Below, piece after piece: positions 1 through 7,093 of a stretch of 10,480 bases of DNA. Both the position numbers and the translations under genes were made by a program. Within the stretch, counting starts at the first letter, position 1. Every line of letters begins with the position of its first letter. The stretch spans positions 1 to 10,480 of the forward strand of contig JAKAZC010000066.1 in assembly GCA_021826655.1 (NCBI GenBank), read 5' to 3'. The DNA comes from Actinomycetes bacterium. Lineage in GTDB: Bacteria > Actinomycetota > Acidimicrobiia > Acidimicrobiales > RAAP-2. The notes beneath the pieces were generated by a model. It searched no databases. It was not told where the DNA came from and worked only from the letters and a program-made list of their open reading frames with translations.

Positions 1-1421
1 TCGCCGGGTCCCGAAACCGGTCCCGCCTGCTGGCCGAGAACTCCTCCGACGCCGTCGTCCTGGTCGACTCGGCCGGTGTCGTCGAGTGGGTGTCGGCCTC
101 GGTGCGCGACATGCTCGGGCGGGAGCCCGAGGAGATGGTCGGGTGTCCGAGGACCGAGTTCGTGCACCCCGACGACCACCTGCGACGGCTGTCGGTGCAC
201 CGTCACCCGTCCAAGGTGCACGCACTGTCCGACGGGGTCCGCTATCGACGGGCCGGGGGTGGATTCCTGTGGGTCTCGTCGCGCCTCCACGATGTCCTCG
301 GTGACGATGGTCGTCTGGTCAACGTGGTGATGTCGACGCGGGACGTGCACAAGCACGTCCCGGCCCGCGAGGCCCTCGTCTCGTCGGAGGAGCGCTACCG
401 ACTGCGGGCGGAGAACGTGTCCGACGTCGCCTACCACGTCCTCGACGACCGGATCGTCTGGATCTCCCCGTCGGTCGAGCGGGTCCTCGGGTGGAGGCCG
501 GCGGACGTGGTGGGTCGTTCCTCGTACGATCTGAGGGCCCCAGAGGACCACGAGCGAGCCGACGCCGCCCGGTCGATGGTGGTGTCCGATGTGCCCCTCG
601 AGCACTTCGAGTGCCGCTACCTCACGCCGTCGGGAGGTCGTCGTTGGATGCGGGGCGCACGCCCGTCGGGTCGATGCCGACCGGGGAAGGTGCGGGCTCG
701 TCGCAGACTCCAGGATGTCCACGAGGGCCATGCCAACCGGTTGGCCCTCGCTTCGCTGGCCGCGGTCAACGCAGCGCTTGTCGGAGCCACCGACGAGTCC
801 CGCCTGCTCGACGACGTGTGCCGACTGGTTGTGGACGAAGGCGGGTTCGACGCGGCCCGACCCGGTAGCGGATCGGGGACGACGCCCCCTGCCCCGGTCG
901 GACGCGTGGCAGTTGCTCTACCCGTGGTGGTGGCCGGCCAGGTAGCGACTCTGGCGGAGGCTAGCGACCGCCCCCTGGTGGCGGAGATCGCCGAGCACGT
1001 CGAGATCGAGAGCCATGCCGCAGTGCGTGCCGCGGTCCGGGACCGTGCGGGGGTCCGGCTCTCCGTGGATGATGCCGGTGCAGGGTACGCGGGCCTCCGG
1101 CACATCCTCGAACTCCTATCTGAATTCGCGGAGATCGACATCGGCCTGGTGCGAAACATCGACTCCGATCCGGCTCGTCAGGCACTTGGCGCGGGGCCAC
1201 GGCACCGTGCGCACCAGACGGGGACGACGTTGATCGCCGAGGGTGTCGAGGACGTGGCCGAGCGGGACGTGCTCCTGCATCTGGGGGTCCCGCTGACCCA
1301 GGGGTACCTGTTCGGACGTCAGGGGAGGCACCGTCCGCAGAGCTGGTGGGCGCCCCGGCCACCAGCTCTGCGGCGGCGGGGGCACCCGGTGGCCGGGCGG
1401 ACCCGGGTCAGTGGTCGGTGA
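1..1421 (+). CDS. Degenerate PAS-PAS-GAF-EAL cyclic-di-GMP signalling protein, 5'-partial, probable decaying gene
   Basis: The reading frame is open from base 3 to a TGA at 1419-1421 (472 codons) and starts outside the window. Two PAS sensor domains are readable: about 24-340 (RLLAENSSDAVVLVDSAG, FVHPDDH) and about 400-725 (ERYRLRAENVSDVAY, ending LQDVHEGH). Next comes only the beginning of a GAF domain (LAAVNAALVGATDESRLLDD, about 750-865) and perhaps its last strand (about 900-935). Only the second part of an EAL phosphodiesterase domain follows (about 985-1320: VDDAGAGY at 1065-1088, LIAEGVE, QGYLFGR). The EAL signature is absent, and the conserved Lys of the 'KLD' step is Glu (codon 1131-1133), so cyclic-di-GMP hydrolysis is very unlikely. 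Around 665-720 the best match seems to hop between frames, suggesting compensating indels. The last ~33 codons after FGR look non-native and overlap the convergent oleD stop by 14 bases. Family assignment is firm; pseudogene status is inference. Confidence 0.7.
   Translation, partial: AGSRNRSRLLAENSSDAVVLVDSAGVVEWVSASVRDMLGREPEEMVGCPRTEFVHPDDHLRRLSVHRHPSKVHALSDGVRYRRAGGGFLWVSSRLHDVLGDDGRLVNVVMSTRDVHKHVPAREALVSSEERYRLRAENVSDVAYHVLDDRIVWISPSVERVLGWRPADVVGRSSYDLRAPEDHERADAARSMVVSDVPLEHFECRYLTPSGGRRWMRGARPSGRCRPGKVRARRRLQDVHEGHANRLALASLAAVNAALVGATDESRLLDDVCRLVVDEGGFDAARPGSGSGTTPPAPVGRVAVALPVVVAGQVATLAEASDRPLVAEIAEHVEIESHAAVRAAVRDRAGVRLSVDDAGAGYAGLRHILELLSEFAEIDIGLVRNIDSDPARQALGAGPRHRAHQTGTTLIAEGVEDVAERDVLLHLGVPLTQGYLFGRQGRHRPQSWWAPRPPALRRRGHPVAGRTRVSGR
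1335..1373. terminator. 15-bp perfect inverted repeat, probable bidirectional terminator
   Basis: Arms CCGCAGAGCTGGTGG (1335-1349) and CCACCAGCTCTGCGG (1359-1373) are perfectly complementary around a 9-base loop (1350-1358). The hairpin lies 34 bases past the oleD stop on the minus strand and just after the last conserved EAL residues on the plus strand. There is no T-tract, which is common for actinobacterial terminators. Position between convergent genes makes it the likely end of both transcripts, although the plus-strand frame still reads through it. Confidence 0.7.
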
Positions 1422-2358
1422 ACCAGCAGCCGAGGTGCGCGAGTCCCCGGTCGACGTCGACTACCGGGGCCCACCCCAGGGCACGTCGGGTAGCGACCTG
1501 GTCGAACCAGTGCGCCACCGAGAGCTGGCGTGCGGCGAAGTGGGTCAGGGGGGGTTCGGCGCCCGGCCACAGGCGGCCCACCAGCCGACCGGCCACGGAT
1601 GCCAGTGGAGCGGGTACGGAGCGTACCGATCGGTCGATCCCGGCGGCGCGCAGGATACCGTCGACGAGCTCCGCCAGCGGTCGGGGATCGCCGCCGGTGA
1701 CCACCCAGGCCCGACCCGTCGCCTCGTTCCCGTCGACGGTCCGGTCGAGCCCGGCTACGACCGCGGCAGCGGCATCGTCCACGTAGGTGGTGTCGACCAG
1801 GGCTCGCCCGTGGTCCGGCAGCACCAGTCGCCCATGGCGGGCCCGTTCGACGATCCGGCCGACCAACTGGGTGTCCCCGGGTCCCCACACCAGGTGGGGT
1901 CGCAGTACGACGGTGGGTACGATCGATCGCTCGAGCACGTACCGCTCGGCCACTGCCTTGGAACGGGCGTAGGCATCGCCGCCTGCGTACCTGGCGGGTT
2001 CGGCACCGGCCCCCACGGCAGGACCGCCGTCGAAGGCGACCGCAGGCGATGAGATGTGGACCAGCCGGCCGCACCGCGCTGCGGCCGACACCACGTTGCG
2101 GGTGCCGACCACGTTGACCGCGTAGGCGTCCTCCCAACGAGGTCGCGGTGCGACGAGTGCCGCCAGGTGCACCACTGCGTCCTGACCCTCGACCGCACGG
2201 AGCACGGCGCGCCGGTCGCGCACGTCCCCCCGTGCGTCGTTCGCCCCGCTGCTGCTCGGTGCGCGTTGGAACGAGGTCACGCTGTCGCCCCGGGCCAGTA
2301 GGACACCGGCAACGGTCCGGCCGAGGAGGCTGGTGCCTCCGGTCACCAGAACCCTCAC
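1408..2358 (-). CDS. oleD: OleD: NADPH-dependent 2-alkyl-3-oxoalkanoate reductase (3-beta-HSD/extended SDR family)
   Basis: A 316-residue extended short-chain dehydrogenase. It opens with the Rossmann motif TGGTSLLG (residues 6-13). Next come HISSPAVAF with the candidate active-site Ser (103-104), the Y130-x3-K134 catalytic pair in AYARSK, RPHLVWGPGD (153-162) and YVDDAA (192-197). The C-terminal end is LGWAPVVDVDRGL. This matches OleD, which reduces the beta-keto acid made by OleA to the 2-alkyl-3-hydroxy acid in the cytosol. The start is the GTG at 2358, immediately before the first beta strand (VRVLVTGG). The frame stays open upstream, but that sequence is proline/arginine-rich shadow of oleC. 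No strong ribosome site is adjacent; a GGAGGGAGG lies about 45 bases upstream. The gene follows the oleBC stop by 67 bases on the same strand. Family alone would allow other sterol or sugar epimerase-like substrates; the ole context decides. Confidence 0.9.
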   Translation of the reverse strand: MRVLVTGGTSLLGRTVAGVLLARGDSVTSFQRAPSSSGANDARGDVRDRRAVLRAVEGQDAVVHLAALVAPRPRWEDAYAVNVVGTRNVVSAAARCGRLVHISSPAVAFDGGPAVGAGAEPARYAGGDAYARSKAVAERYVLERSIVPTVVLRPHLVWGPGDTQLVGRIVERARHGRLVLPDHGRALVDTTYVDDAAAAVVAGLDRTVDGNEATGRAWVVTGGDPRPLAELVDGILRAAGIDRSVRSVPAPLASVAGRLVGRLWPGAEPPLTHFAARQLSVAHWFDQVATRRALGWAPVVDVDRGLAHLGCWFTDH

Positions 2359-2425
2359 CGGCCCATCCCGCCCGGCGTCGGCTCGGTCGTGGCGCCCGCC
2401 TCCCTCCAGTCCGCCGCCCCGACGC

Positions 2426-4888
2426 TCATCTGCCCGCGAGGAGTGCCGCGACGTCCTCCGCCAACGCGGTGCGATCGATCTTCGACTGGTGCCTGCGGTC
2501 GACCGGCAGCGGACCTTCCAGCACTGCGGCGATCCGGTGGGCGGACGCCCCCCGCGCAAGGTTGCGGAGCCCCTGGCCGGCGACCCGCAACCGCCGCCCG
2601 CCGTCGACGACCACGCACAGGACCTGGTGGTCCACCGGCCCCACCCCCACCGCGGCGGTGAGACGCCCGGTGGCGGCGGTGACCGGCCCTTCCACGGCCA
2701 CGCTGGCCAGGGCACCATCCGCCGATTCGATCACGTGGCGCCGGCGACCCAGGTGCATCACCAACCCGTCCTCGACGTACCCGACGTCGCCTGTCCGATG
2801 GAACCGGAGGCCGTCGTGCACGGCCCAGGTGTCGACGTCGGCCGACCACGCGGCGTCGTACCCGTCGAACATCCACGGGGCGTGGACCAAGAGCTCGCCC
2901 CAGCCGTCCCTGTCGGTCAAGACGGTCCCGGGGTGGTCGAGCGGGGTGACGAGCACCGAGCAGCCGGGCACCGGCCGACCCGTCGAATTCCCGCCGTGCC
3001 GGCCCGTCCGCTGCGGCTCGGTCCCGTCGGTGACGGGCAGGCACTCGGTCATCCCCCACGGGGAGCGCACGTCACCGTCGGTCACCGTGCGGACGGCTGC
3101 CACCAGGTCGCCCGGTACCGGGGCGCCGGCCAGCATGACCAGCCCGATCGGTGCCTTGCGACCCCGGGCCGTGGCCACGATGGTGCGGGCGGAGGCCGGT
3201 GAGAGCCACGCCATGGTGACACCCCCCTTTGCCAGTGCGCCCTGCAGTTCGTCGAATCCGAGGGCGGAGGGTTCGGCGACGTCGACGTCCGGACGGACGC
3301 ATGTCATCTGAAGCGAAGGGGCGAGGAGCAGGAACGGCCCGAACGACGTGGTGAATGCATCGCCCGGTCGCATACCGAACAGGGGGCCGATCACATCGCG
3401 CTGGGCGGCGAGGGCGCCATGGGTGTAGCGGACCGCTTTGGCCGGTCCGGTGGCACCCGACGTGTGGACCAGAGCGGCCACGTCGTTCGCGCCCACGGCG
3501 TGCGCCGGGAACGGCGTGGCCGGTGCCCGGCTGGGGTCGAGCACCACCGCCCCGGGGAACCGACCGAACGAGGCCGACCTCGACCCGAGGGCGAACCGGA
3601 GGATGGCGGACGCGGCCAGGGTGGCGGGCGTGCCGACCGTCCATGACGGTGCCGCCGCCCGGATCAGGGACCGGAGACGGCGGAGGCCCGCGGAGGCGTC
3701 CGCGACCACCGGGACCCCGCCGGCCATCCACACCGCGGTCGCGGCGACGAGCAGCTCGGCGCTGGGGGGGACCAGCAGCGACACCCGGTCACCCGGGACC
3801 AACCCCCCGCCGCGCAGCGCGTGGGCGGCGACCGACGACCGGGACGCGAGGTCGGACCATGAGAGCACGCCGTCCGGCCCGTCGTAGGCGGGACTCCGGT
3901 CCCCGGACCGGTCACCGAGCGACGCGAGCACCGAGACGAACGGCGACGGGGCCGGCTCGGGGGCGGACACCGGGTCCGGGTGGCGGAGCCGGTCGAGCCA
4001 CCGGCCGACCACCGGCCCCACCGGGGCATCCAGCGTCACCAGGTGGGCGGCCGACGGGAACCGCTCGACGTCGGCCCGTGGCACCCGGGCCCGCAGGTCG
4101 GCCAGGAAGCGGTCGTGGAACACCGGATCGCGCCCACCCCACAGCAGGAGGGTCGGCCGGGGGTGTTCGTCGAGCACCGCCGCGCACGCACGCAGGTCGG
4201 CGGAGGACGCGTCGGTGTCGGACACGGGGATGTCGTCGACGAAGTCCCGGACGGCCTCGCGCCGGTCCGCCGACCGGTACGGGGCCCGTAGCGCGTCGCG
4301 GTGGGACCGGTCGGTCATGCGCCCGGCCCCGGCCACGAACGCGGGGGTCCGGCGGCAGACCAGGTCGGTCAGCGTGCGGGCGGCCGCGATCAGCGGCGGG
4401 ACGTCGACGCCGTCGGGCCTGGCCACGGCGGTGTTGGCGAGCACCAGTGCCAGAACGTCGAGTGATCCGGACGCTCCCACCGCCACCGGCCCGCCCCAGT
4501 CGTGGGCGGCGAGTACGAGGGGCCCGGTCACCTCCTGGCGGCAGAAGGCGGTCAACTCGGCCACCCTCCCGGCCAGACGGCGGGGTCGTCCCCGTTCGGA
4601 CCAGCCCATGCCGGTCTGGTCGACGGCGATCACCCTCCAGGACGGGGCGAGAGTGAAGAGCAGGTCCCGCCACACGTAACCCCAGGACGGGTTGCCGTGG
4701 ACGCAGACCACGGTGCCGACGGGACCTGGTCCGGTGTCGAGCACGTGCCAGTCGACGGGCCACCCGTCGGACCCTTCGATCGTCACCCGACGGGACCATG
4801 ACGGCTCGAGGCCCCAGGAGGCCAGTTGCCCGGCCGTCGGCGACACGGGTGATGCCGGCAGGCCCGGGGTCGACGGGCTCGGCGCCAC
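2426..4888 (-). CDS. oleBC: OleBC fusion: beta-lactone decarboxylase (OleB, alpha/beta hydrolase) joined to beta-lactone synthetase (OleC, AMP-ligase family)
   Basis: One 820-residue protein carries two enzymes. Residues ~20-305 are a haloalkane-dehalogenase-like alpha/beta hydrolase: oxyanion HGNPSW (64-69), nucleophile Asp130 in HDWGG, likely acid Asp254 in WGGRDPVF, and catalytic His282 in AAHLVTLD. This half decarboxylates the beta-lactone to a cis-alkene. Residues ~315-820 are an acyl-adenylate-forming enzyme: P-loop TSGATGPAKAVRYTH (476-490), WGMTE (611-615), RTGDVGYVEDGLVMHLGRRR (698-717), and the C-terminal Lys803 in HQSKIDR. This half uses ATP to close the beta-hydroxy acid to the beta-lactone. 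OleB-OleC fusions are known from actinobacteria such as Micrococcus. An alanine/proline-rich linker (about 303-318) joins the halves. The GTG start at 4888 lies 5 bases after the oleA stop, so translational coupling is likely. Catalytic residues seem intact in both halves. Confidence 0.93.
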   Translation of the reverse strand: MAPSPSTPGLPASPVSPTAGQLASWGLEPSWSRRVTIEGSDGWPVDWHVLDTGPGPVGTVVCVHGNPSWGYVWRDLLFTLAPSWRVIAVDQTGMGWSERGRPRRLAGRVAELTAFCRQEVTGPLVLAAHDWGGPVAVGASGSLDVLALVLANTAVARPDGVDVPPLIAAARTLTDLVCRRTPAFVAGAGRMTDRSHRDALRAPYRSADRREAVRDFVDDIPVSDTDASSADLRACAAVLDEHPRPTLLLWGGRDPVFHDRFLADLRARVPRADVERFPSAAHLVTLDAPVGPVVGRWLDRLRHPDPVSAPEPAPSPFVSVLASLGDRSGDRSPAYDGPDGVLSWSDLASRSSVAAHALRGGGLVPGDRVSLLVPPSAELLVAATAVWMAGGVPVVADASAGLRRLRSLIRAAAPSWTVGTPATLAASAILRFALGSRSASFGRFPGAVVLDPSRAPATPFPAHAVGANDVAALVHTSGATGPAKAVRYTHGALAAQRDVIGPLFGMRPGDAFTTSFGPFLLLAPSLQMTCVRPDVDVAEPSALGFDELQGALAKGGVTMAWLSPASARTIVATARGRKAPIGLVMLAGAPVPGDLVAAVRTVTDGDVRSPWGMTECLPVTDGTEPQRTGRHGGNSTGRPVPGCSVLVTPLDHPGTVLTDRDGWGELLVHAPWMFDGYDAAWSADVDTWAVHDGLRFHRTGDVGYVEDGLVMHLGRRRHVIESADGALASVAVEGPVTAATGRLTAAVGVGPVDHQVLCVVVDGGRRLRVAGQGLRNLARGASAHRIAAVLEGPLPVDRRHQSKIDRTALAEDVAALLAGR

Positions 4889-4893
4889 CTCGG

Positions 4894-5910
4894 CTACCAG
4901 ATCAACTCGGCCGCGGCGCAGTTGAGCCCCGAGCCGATGCCCATCAGCAACACCCGCTCACCGTCGGCGATCTCGTCCGCCACCGTGGACAGCGTGTACG
5001 GCACCGCTGCCGGGCCCATGTTGCCGAAGCCGGGGTAGGTGAGCGGAACGAGGTCCATGTCGACGCCGAGCAGGTCGCACAACTTTCGGGTGTGGACGGC
5101 CGACACCTGGTGCATGACGTACCGGTCGCAGGTCTCCCAGTCCCAGCCCGCCTCCACCGAGGCCACGAAGGCGTCCCGTGCGAGGGCCAGGCCGTGCTCG
5201 AGCAGTGCGGCGGTGTCCGTCCGCATGGTGTCCAGGTCACCCACGCAGAGGTCGTGGTGCTCGGTCGCGGCCCGCGAGATCCCGCCGAGGAAGCGGTGTC
5301 CGCCGGCACGAGGACCGCCCATCACCATGGCGGCCCCACCGGACCCCAGGGTGAGGGACGCGAACTGGTCGAAGACGTCCAGGGCCGTCGCAGCTGGGGA
5401 GCGGAGGCGGTCGATCGTGGTCAATTGGGTATGCCGGCTGCCTTCGCCGTCGACGATCAGTACGGTGCGGGCCTGCCCGGTCTCGATGGCCATGGCCCCG
5501 ACCTGCATGGCGTTGACGAAGCCGAGGCAGGCGTTACCCAGGTCGAAGTTGACGCACTCGGCGCCGAGCCCGAGCCGGTGGTGGACGGAGCAGGCGATGC
5601 TCGGCTCGAGCTGGTGTTTGCATACCGACGTGGAGATGAGCAGGTCGACGTCGGCGGGGGCCAGTTCGGCCAGCTCCAGTGCACGCCGGCCGGCCAGGGC
5701 CGCCGCCTCGTCGAACGTGACCTCCTCCGGCCACCAGCGCCGCTCGACGATGCCGGCGACCGTTTCCAGGAGCCCGGGCCGGATACCGCACCGCTCGAAC
5801 GTCTCTGCCAGCTGTTCGTCGATCCAGGCCGAGGTGACCACCTCGGGCGCCTCCGCGTGTCCCACGCTCCAGATGGTCGTGCGCGTGTATTCGATCCGGG
5901 GGCTCACCAC
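4894..5910 (-). CDS. oleA: OleA: long-chain acyl-CoA condensing enzyme (3-oxoacyl-synthase III-like thiolase fold)
   Basis: A 338-residue thiolase-superfamily enzyme that joins two fatty acyl-CoAs in a non-decarboxylative Claisen condensation to a 2-alkyl-3-keto acid, the first step to long-chain olefins. Visible catalytic residues are nucleophile Cys128 in NFDLGNACLGF, His267 in MHQVS, and Asn297 in PGFGNMGPAAVP. Glu102 in HQLEPSIA is the position of the glutamate that distinguishes OleA from FabH. The C-terminus, GIGSGLNCAAAELIW, is typical of this group. Two GTG codons in tandem (5910 and 5907) could start translation. A TAACCT box ends three bases before the first and six before the second, which favours a leaderless start at 5907. 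The gene leads the oleA-oleBC-oleD operon. A plain FabH would be the alternative, but the neighbours rule it out for practical purposes. Confidence 0.94.
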   Translation of the reverse strand: MVSPRIEYTRTTIWSVGHAEAPEVVTSAWIDEQLAETFERCGIRPGLLETVAGIVERRWWPEEVTFDEAAALAGRRALELAELAPADVDLLISTSVCKHQLEPSIACSVHHRLGLGAECVNFDLGNACLGFVNAMQVGAMAIETGQARTVLIVDGEGSRHTQLTTIDRLRSPAATALDVFDQFASLTLGSGGAAMVMGGPRAGGHRFLGGISRAATEHHDLCVGDLDTMRTDTAALLEHGLALARDAFVASVEAGWDWETCDRYVMHQVSAVHTRKLCDLLGVDMDLVPLTYPGFGNMGPAAVPYTLSTVADEIADGERVLLMGIGSGLNCAAAELIW

Positions 5911-5913
5911 TAC

Positions 5914-5919
5914 AGGTTA
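5914..5919 (-). promoter_or_regulatory. Candidate -10 box (TAACCT) of the ole operon, possible leaderless start
   Basis: On the minus strand TAACCT fits the actinobacterial TAnnnT -10 consensus and lies 6 bases before the second GTG of oleA. In leaderless actinobacterial mRNAs the transcript begins at the start codon about 6-8 bases after the box. No convincing Shine-Dalgarno sequence precedes either GTG, and the -35 region is weak. Confidence 0.4.
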
Positions 5920-6380
5920 CGGCCTCCCGCAACCCCTGCTCGCCGGGACCCTTGTGGGACGCAGATGGGTCCGGATGGTCCAAGGGCGTCCACCGGACCG
6001 CGACGGGCGGCGGTCGCCGGAACGGCGAGGGAACGTCCACCCGCGATGGAGTCGGTCACGCTTCCCGTTCGACCACCGTGGTCGGAGCGAGGAGCACCAC
6101 AGGACGATCTGGTGGACTGGTGGCGTCCGGCCCGCCCGGATCCCGAGCGCACTCGGTGCATCCCTTCGGCGCGGGCGCGTCCGGAAGCGATGAGGGGTGC
6201 ACCGGCGACGGGGTCGTCGCCTCCGGAATGGGACGTTCTCGGGCTGGCTCCCGAACCCGGGCCTCCCCGTGACCAGCATCGGCAGCGCCGTGGTCACCCG
6301 CACCTATCCTCGACCGTCGGGCCCGGCCCGCGTGCCGCAGGGCTCTACGGACGGATCCACGGATCGGGTGACCGGATGCC
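5920..6380. other. Gene-poor stretch between the ole operon and the IS3 relic
   Basis: About 460 bases lie upstream of oleA with no reading frame that resembles a known protein on either strand. One frame opens with ATG at 6046 on the plus strand but has poor codon bias and no good ribosome site. A small inverted repeat, GGCGAC/GTCGCC (6204-6209 and 6216-6221), could be a hairpin. The repeat CGGATC-CA-CGGATC lies near 6350-6365. This is most likely old genic DNA eroded next to the insertion sequence. Confidence 0.45.
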
Positions 6381-6472
6381 TTCGTGCCCGGCATCCGGGT
6401 GCCGGCGGGCGTGGTCAGTCCCTACGCCAAGGCGAACTTCGTCTCGTCCACGATCTACCACCACACCTCGAT
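6381..6472 (+). pseudogene. Fragment of a phosphoesterase (phospholipase C/acid phosphatase-type, PF04185-like)
   Basis: About 31 codons in one plus-strand frame contain GIRVPAGVVSPYAK followed by VSSTIYHHTSI. The pattern G-x-RVPA-x-VVSPYA...V-x-x-T-x-Y-D/H-HTSI is the C-terminal signature of the phosphoesterase family that includes bacterial phospholipase C and acid phosphatases. A TGA stops this frame just upstream (6369-6371), and no further family sequence precedes it. Downstream, the match stops where the IS3 transposase remnant begins on the other strand. The piece is far too short to be functional. The match is from memory of the family; chance resemblance of a short stretch cannot be excluded. 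Confidence 0.5.
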
Positions 6473-6758
6473 CCACTCGGAGCTCGCCGACGTGAGCTGG
6501 GCCCGGGTCTCCCAGATCTGGCGGTCGACGAGCTCGGAGCGGAATGTGGTCCGCGAACGACCGGGCGACGATGCGACGGCTGACGACGTCGAGGACCGCA
6601 CAGCCGTAGACGTTTCCGTCACGCGTCGGATGTTCGGTCACGTCCGTGCACGACGGCTGGTCGGGATCCTCGGCCGCGAACTTCCGCTGCACCAGGTCCT
6701 CGTGGACGGCGGGAGCAGGTCGATGGCGGCCCTTCAGGCGGTGGCCCGCACGCCATGT
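6464..6758 (-). pseudogene. IS3-family orfB (DDE integrase) remnant with internal deletions
   Basis: The readable part begins near GRHRPAPAVHEDLVQRKF and continues CTDVTEHPTRDGNVYG, CAVLDVVSRRIV and SFADHI. The Asp in CTDVTEH is the first Asp of the DDE triad. After ADHI the frame shifts by one, giving RSELVDRQIWETRAQL then SSEWIEV. This is a fusion of the 'ADHIRSELV' region to the C-terminal 'ELLDRQ-WETRAQL-FEWIE' region. The stretch with the second Asp and the Glu is gone. The start of OrfB (HTH_21 region) is missing too. Non-functional. Confidence 0.8.
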
Positions 6759-7038
6759 TGGGAGGACGTTCTCCCGTGCGAAGAACGCCGAGGGCCGCCT
6801 GAGGATCTCGAACCCATGTCCCTGACCCGGAGCTCCCGCGGAGCTGGACCATCTCGGCACGTTCTTCGGTGGAGAGCCCTTGACTGGCCCATTCGTCGAC
6901 GTCGGCCTGGTGGACCCAGTTGCGGAGGCAGGACTCGGAGTTGCCGAGATCAGACGCGATCTGAGCGATCGGCTCCTCTCTCAGCCGGGCGAGCTCGACG
7001 GCGCGCCTTCGGAACTCCGGCGGGTCCGAACGGAGCAT
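6759..7038 (-). pseudogene. IS3-family orfA (helix-turn-helix transposase subunit), frameshifted
   Basis: ATG at 7038 is preceded by a very good ribosome site, AGGAGG at 7044-7049, spaced 6 bases. The first ~68 codons give an HTH_Tnp_1 DNA-binding domain: SDPPEFRRRAVELARLREEP then IASDLGNSESCLRNWV. After the residues VQLR the frame is lost. The leucine-zipper part continues in two other frames, first RELRVRDM, then FEILRRPSAFFARENVLP ending near 6759. The normal product would bind the IS ends and form a -1 frameshift fusion with OrfB. This copy makes only a truncated DNA-binding protein, which could in principle still be translated. Confidence 0.8.
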
Positions 7039-7052
7039 GGCGGCCTCCTCTC

Positions 7053-7074
7053 TGTGACGATTCTCGCCTCAGGG
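7053..7074 (-). repeat. Candidate left terminal inverted repeat of the IS3 element
   Basis: Read on the minus strand from 7074 it begins CCTGAGGCGAG and ends GTCACAG, a few bases before the orfA ribosome site. It matches 14 of 22 positions with the reverse complement of 10231-10252, including CCTGA at the tip and ACAG at the inner end. IS3 elements typically start with TGA. Confidence 0.5.
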
Positions 7075-7093
7075 CCGATGTCCGGGCCAGAAG

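Larger units (their letters stand above)
6464..7074 (-). mobile_element. IS3-family insertion sequence relic, 5' part with left terminal repeat
   Basis: On the minus strand, running from 7074 down to about 6464, are a candidate left terminal repeat (7053-7074), an orfA and a shortened orfB. The element has at least two frameshifts in orfA, a large deletion of the start of orfB, and another deletion removing the centre of the catalytic domain. It stops abruptly inside the C-terminal orfB codons SEWI, where the plus-strand phosphoesterase fragment begins. The left repeat matches 14 of 22 bases with a repeat at 10231-10252, the right end of the second IS3 piece. The element cannot transpose by itself. 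Confidence 0.8.

Noticed and set aside
2359..2718. 120-residue N-terminal extension of OleD
   Set aside because: Overlaps the end of oleBC out of frame and has shadow composition; OleD homologues begin at the Rossmann strand, matching the GTG at 2358.
2148..4656. Long plus-strand frames opposite oleBC and oleD
   Set aside because: Antisense shadows typical of GC-rich genes; no domain motifs and Arg/Pro-rich composition.
6046..6380. Possible plus-strand gene starting at ATG 6046
   Set aside because: Weak codon bias, no ribosome site at proper spacing, no recognisable domain.
4798..6495. 565-codon plus-strand open frame
   Set aside because: It is antisense to oleA and the oleBC start, rich in Arg/Pro/Gly, and matches no family; oleA and oleBC account for the coding signal.
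6808..6838. Partial match to the tRNA 3' part (TCGAACCC and CTGACC) as a possible attachment repeat
   Set aside because: Only 8 and 6 bases match with different spacing, and the stretch is explained as orfA remnant.
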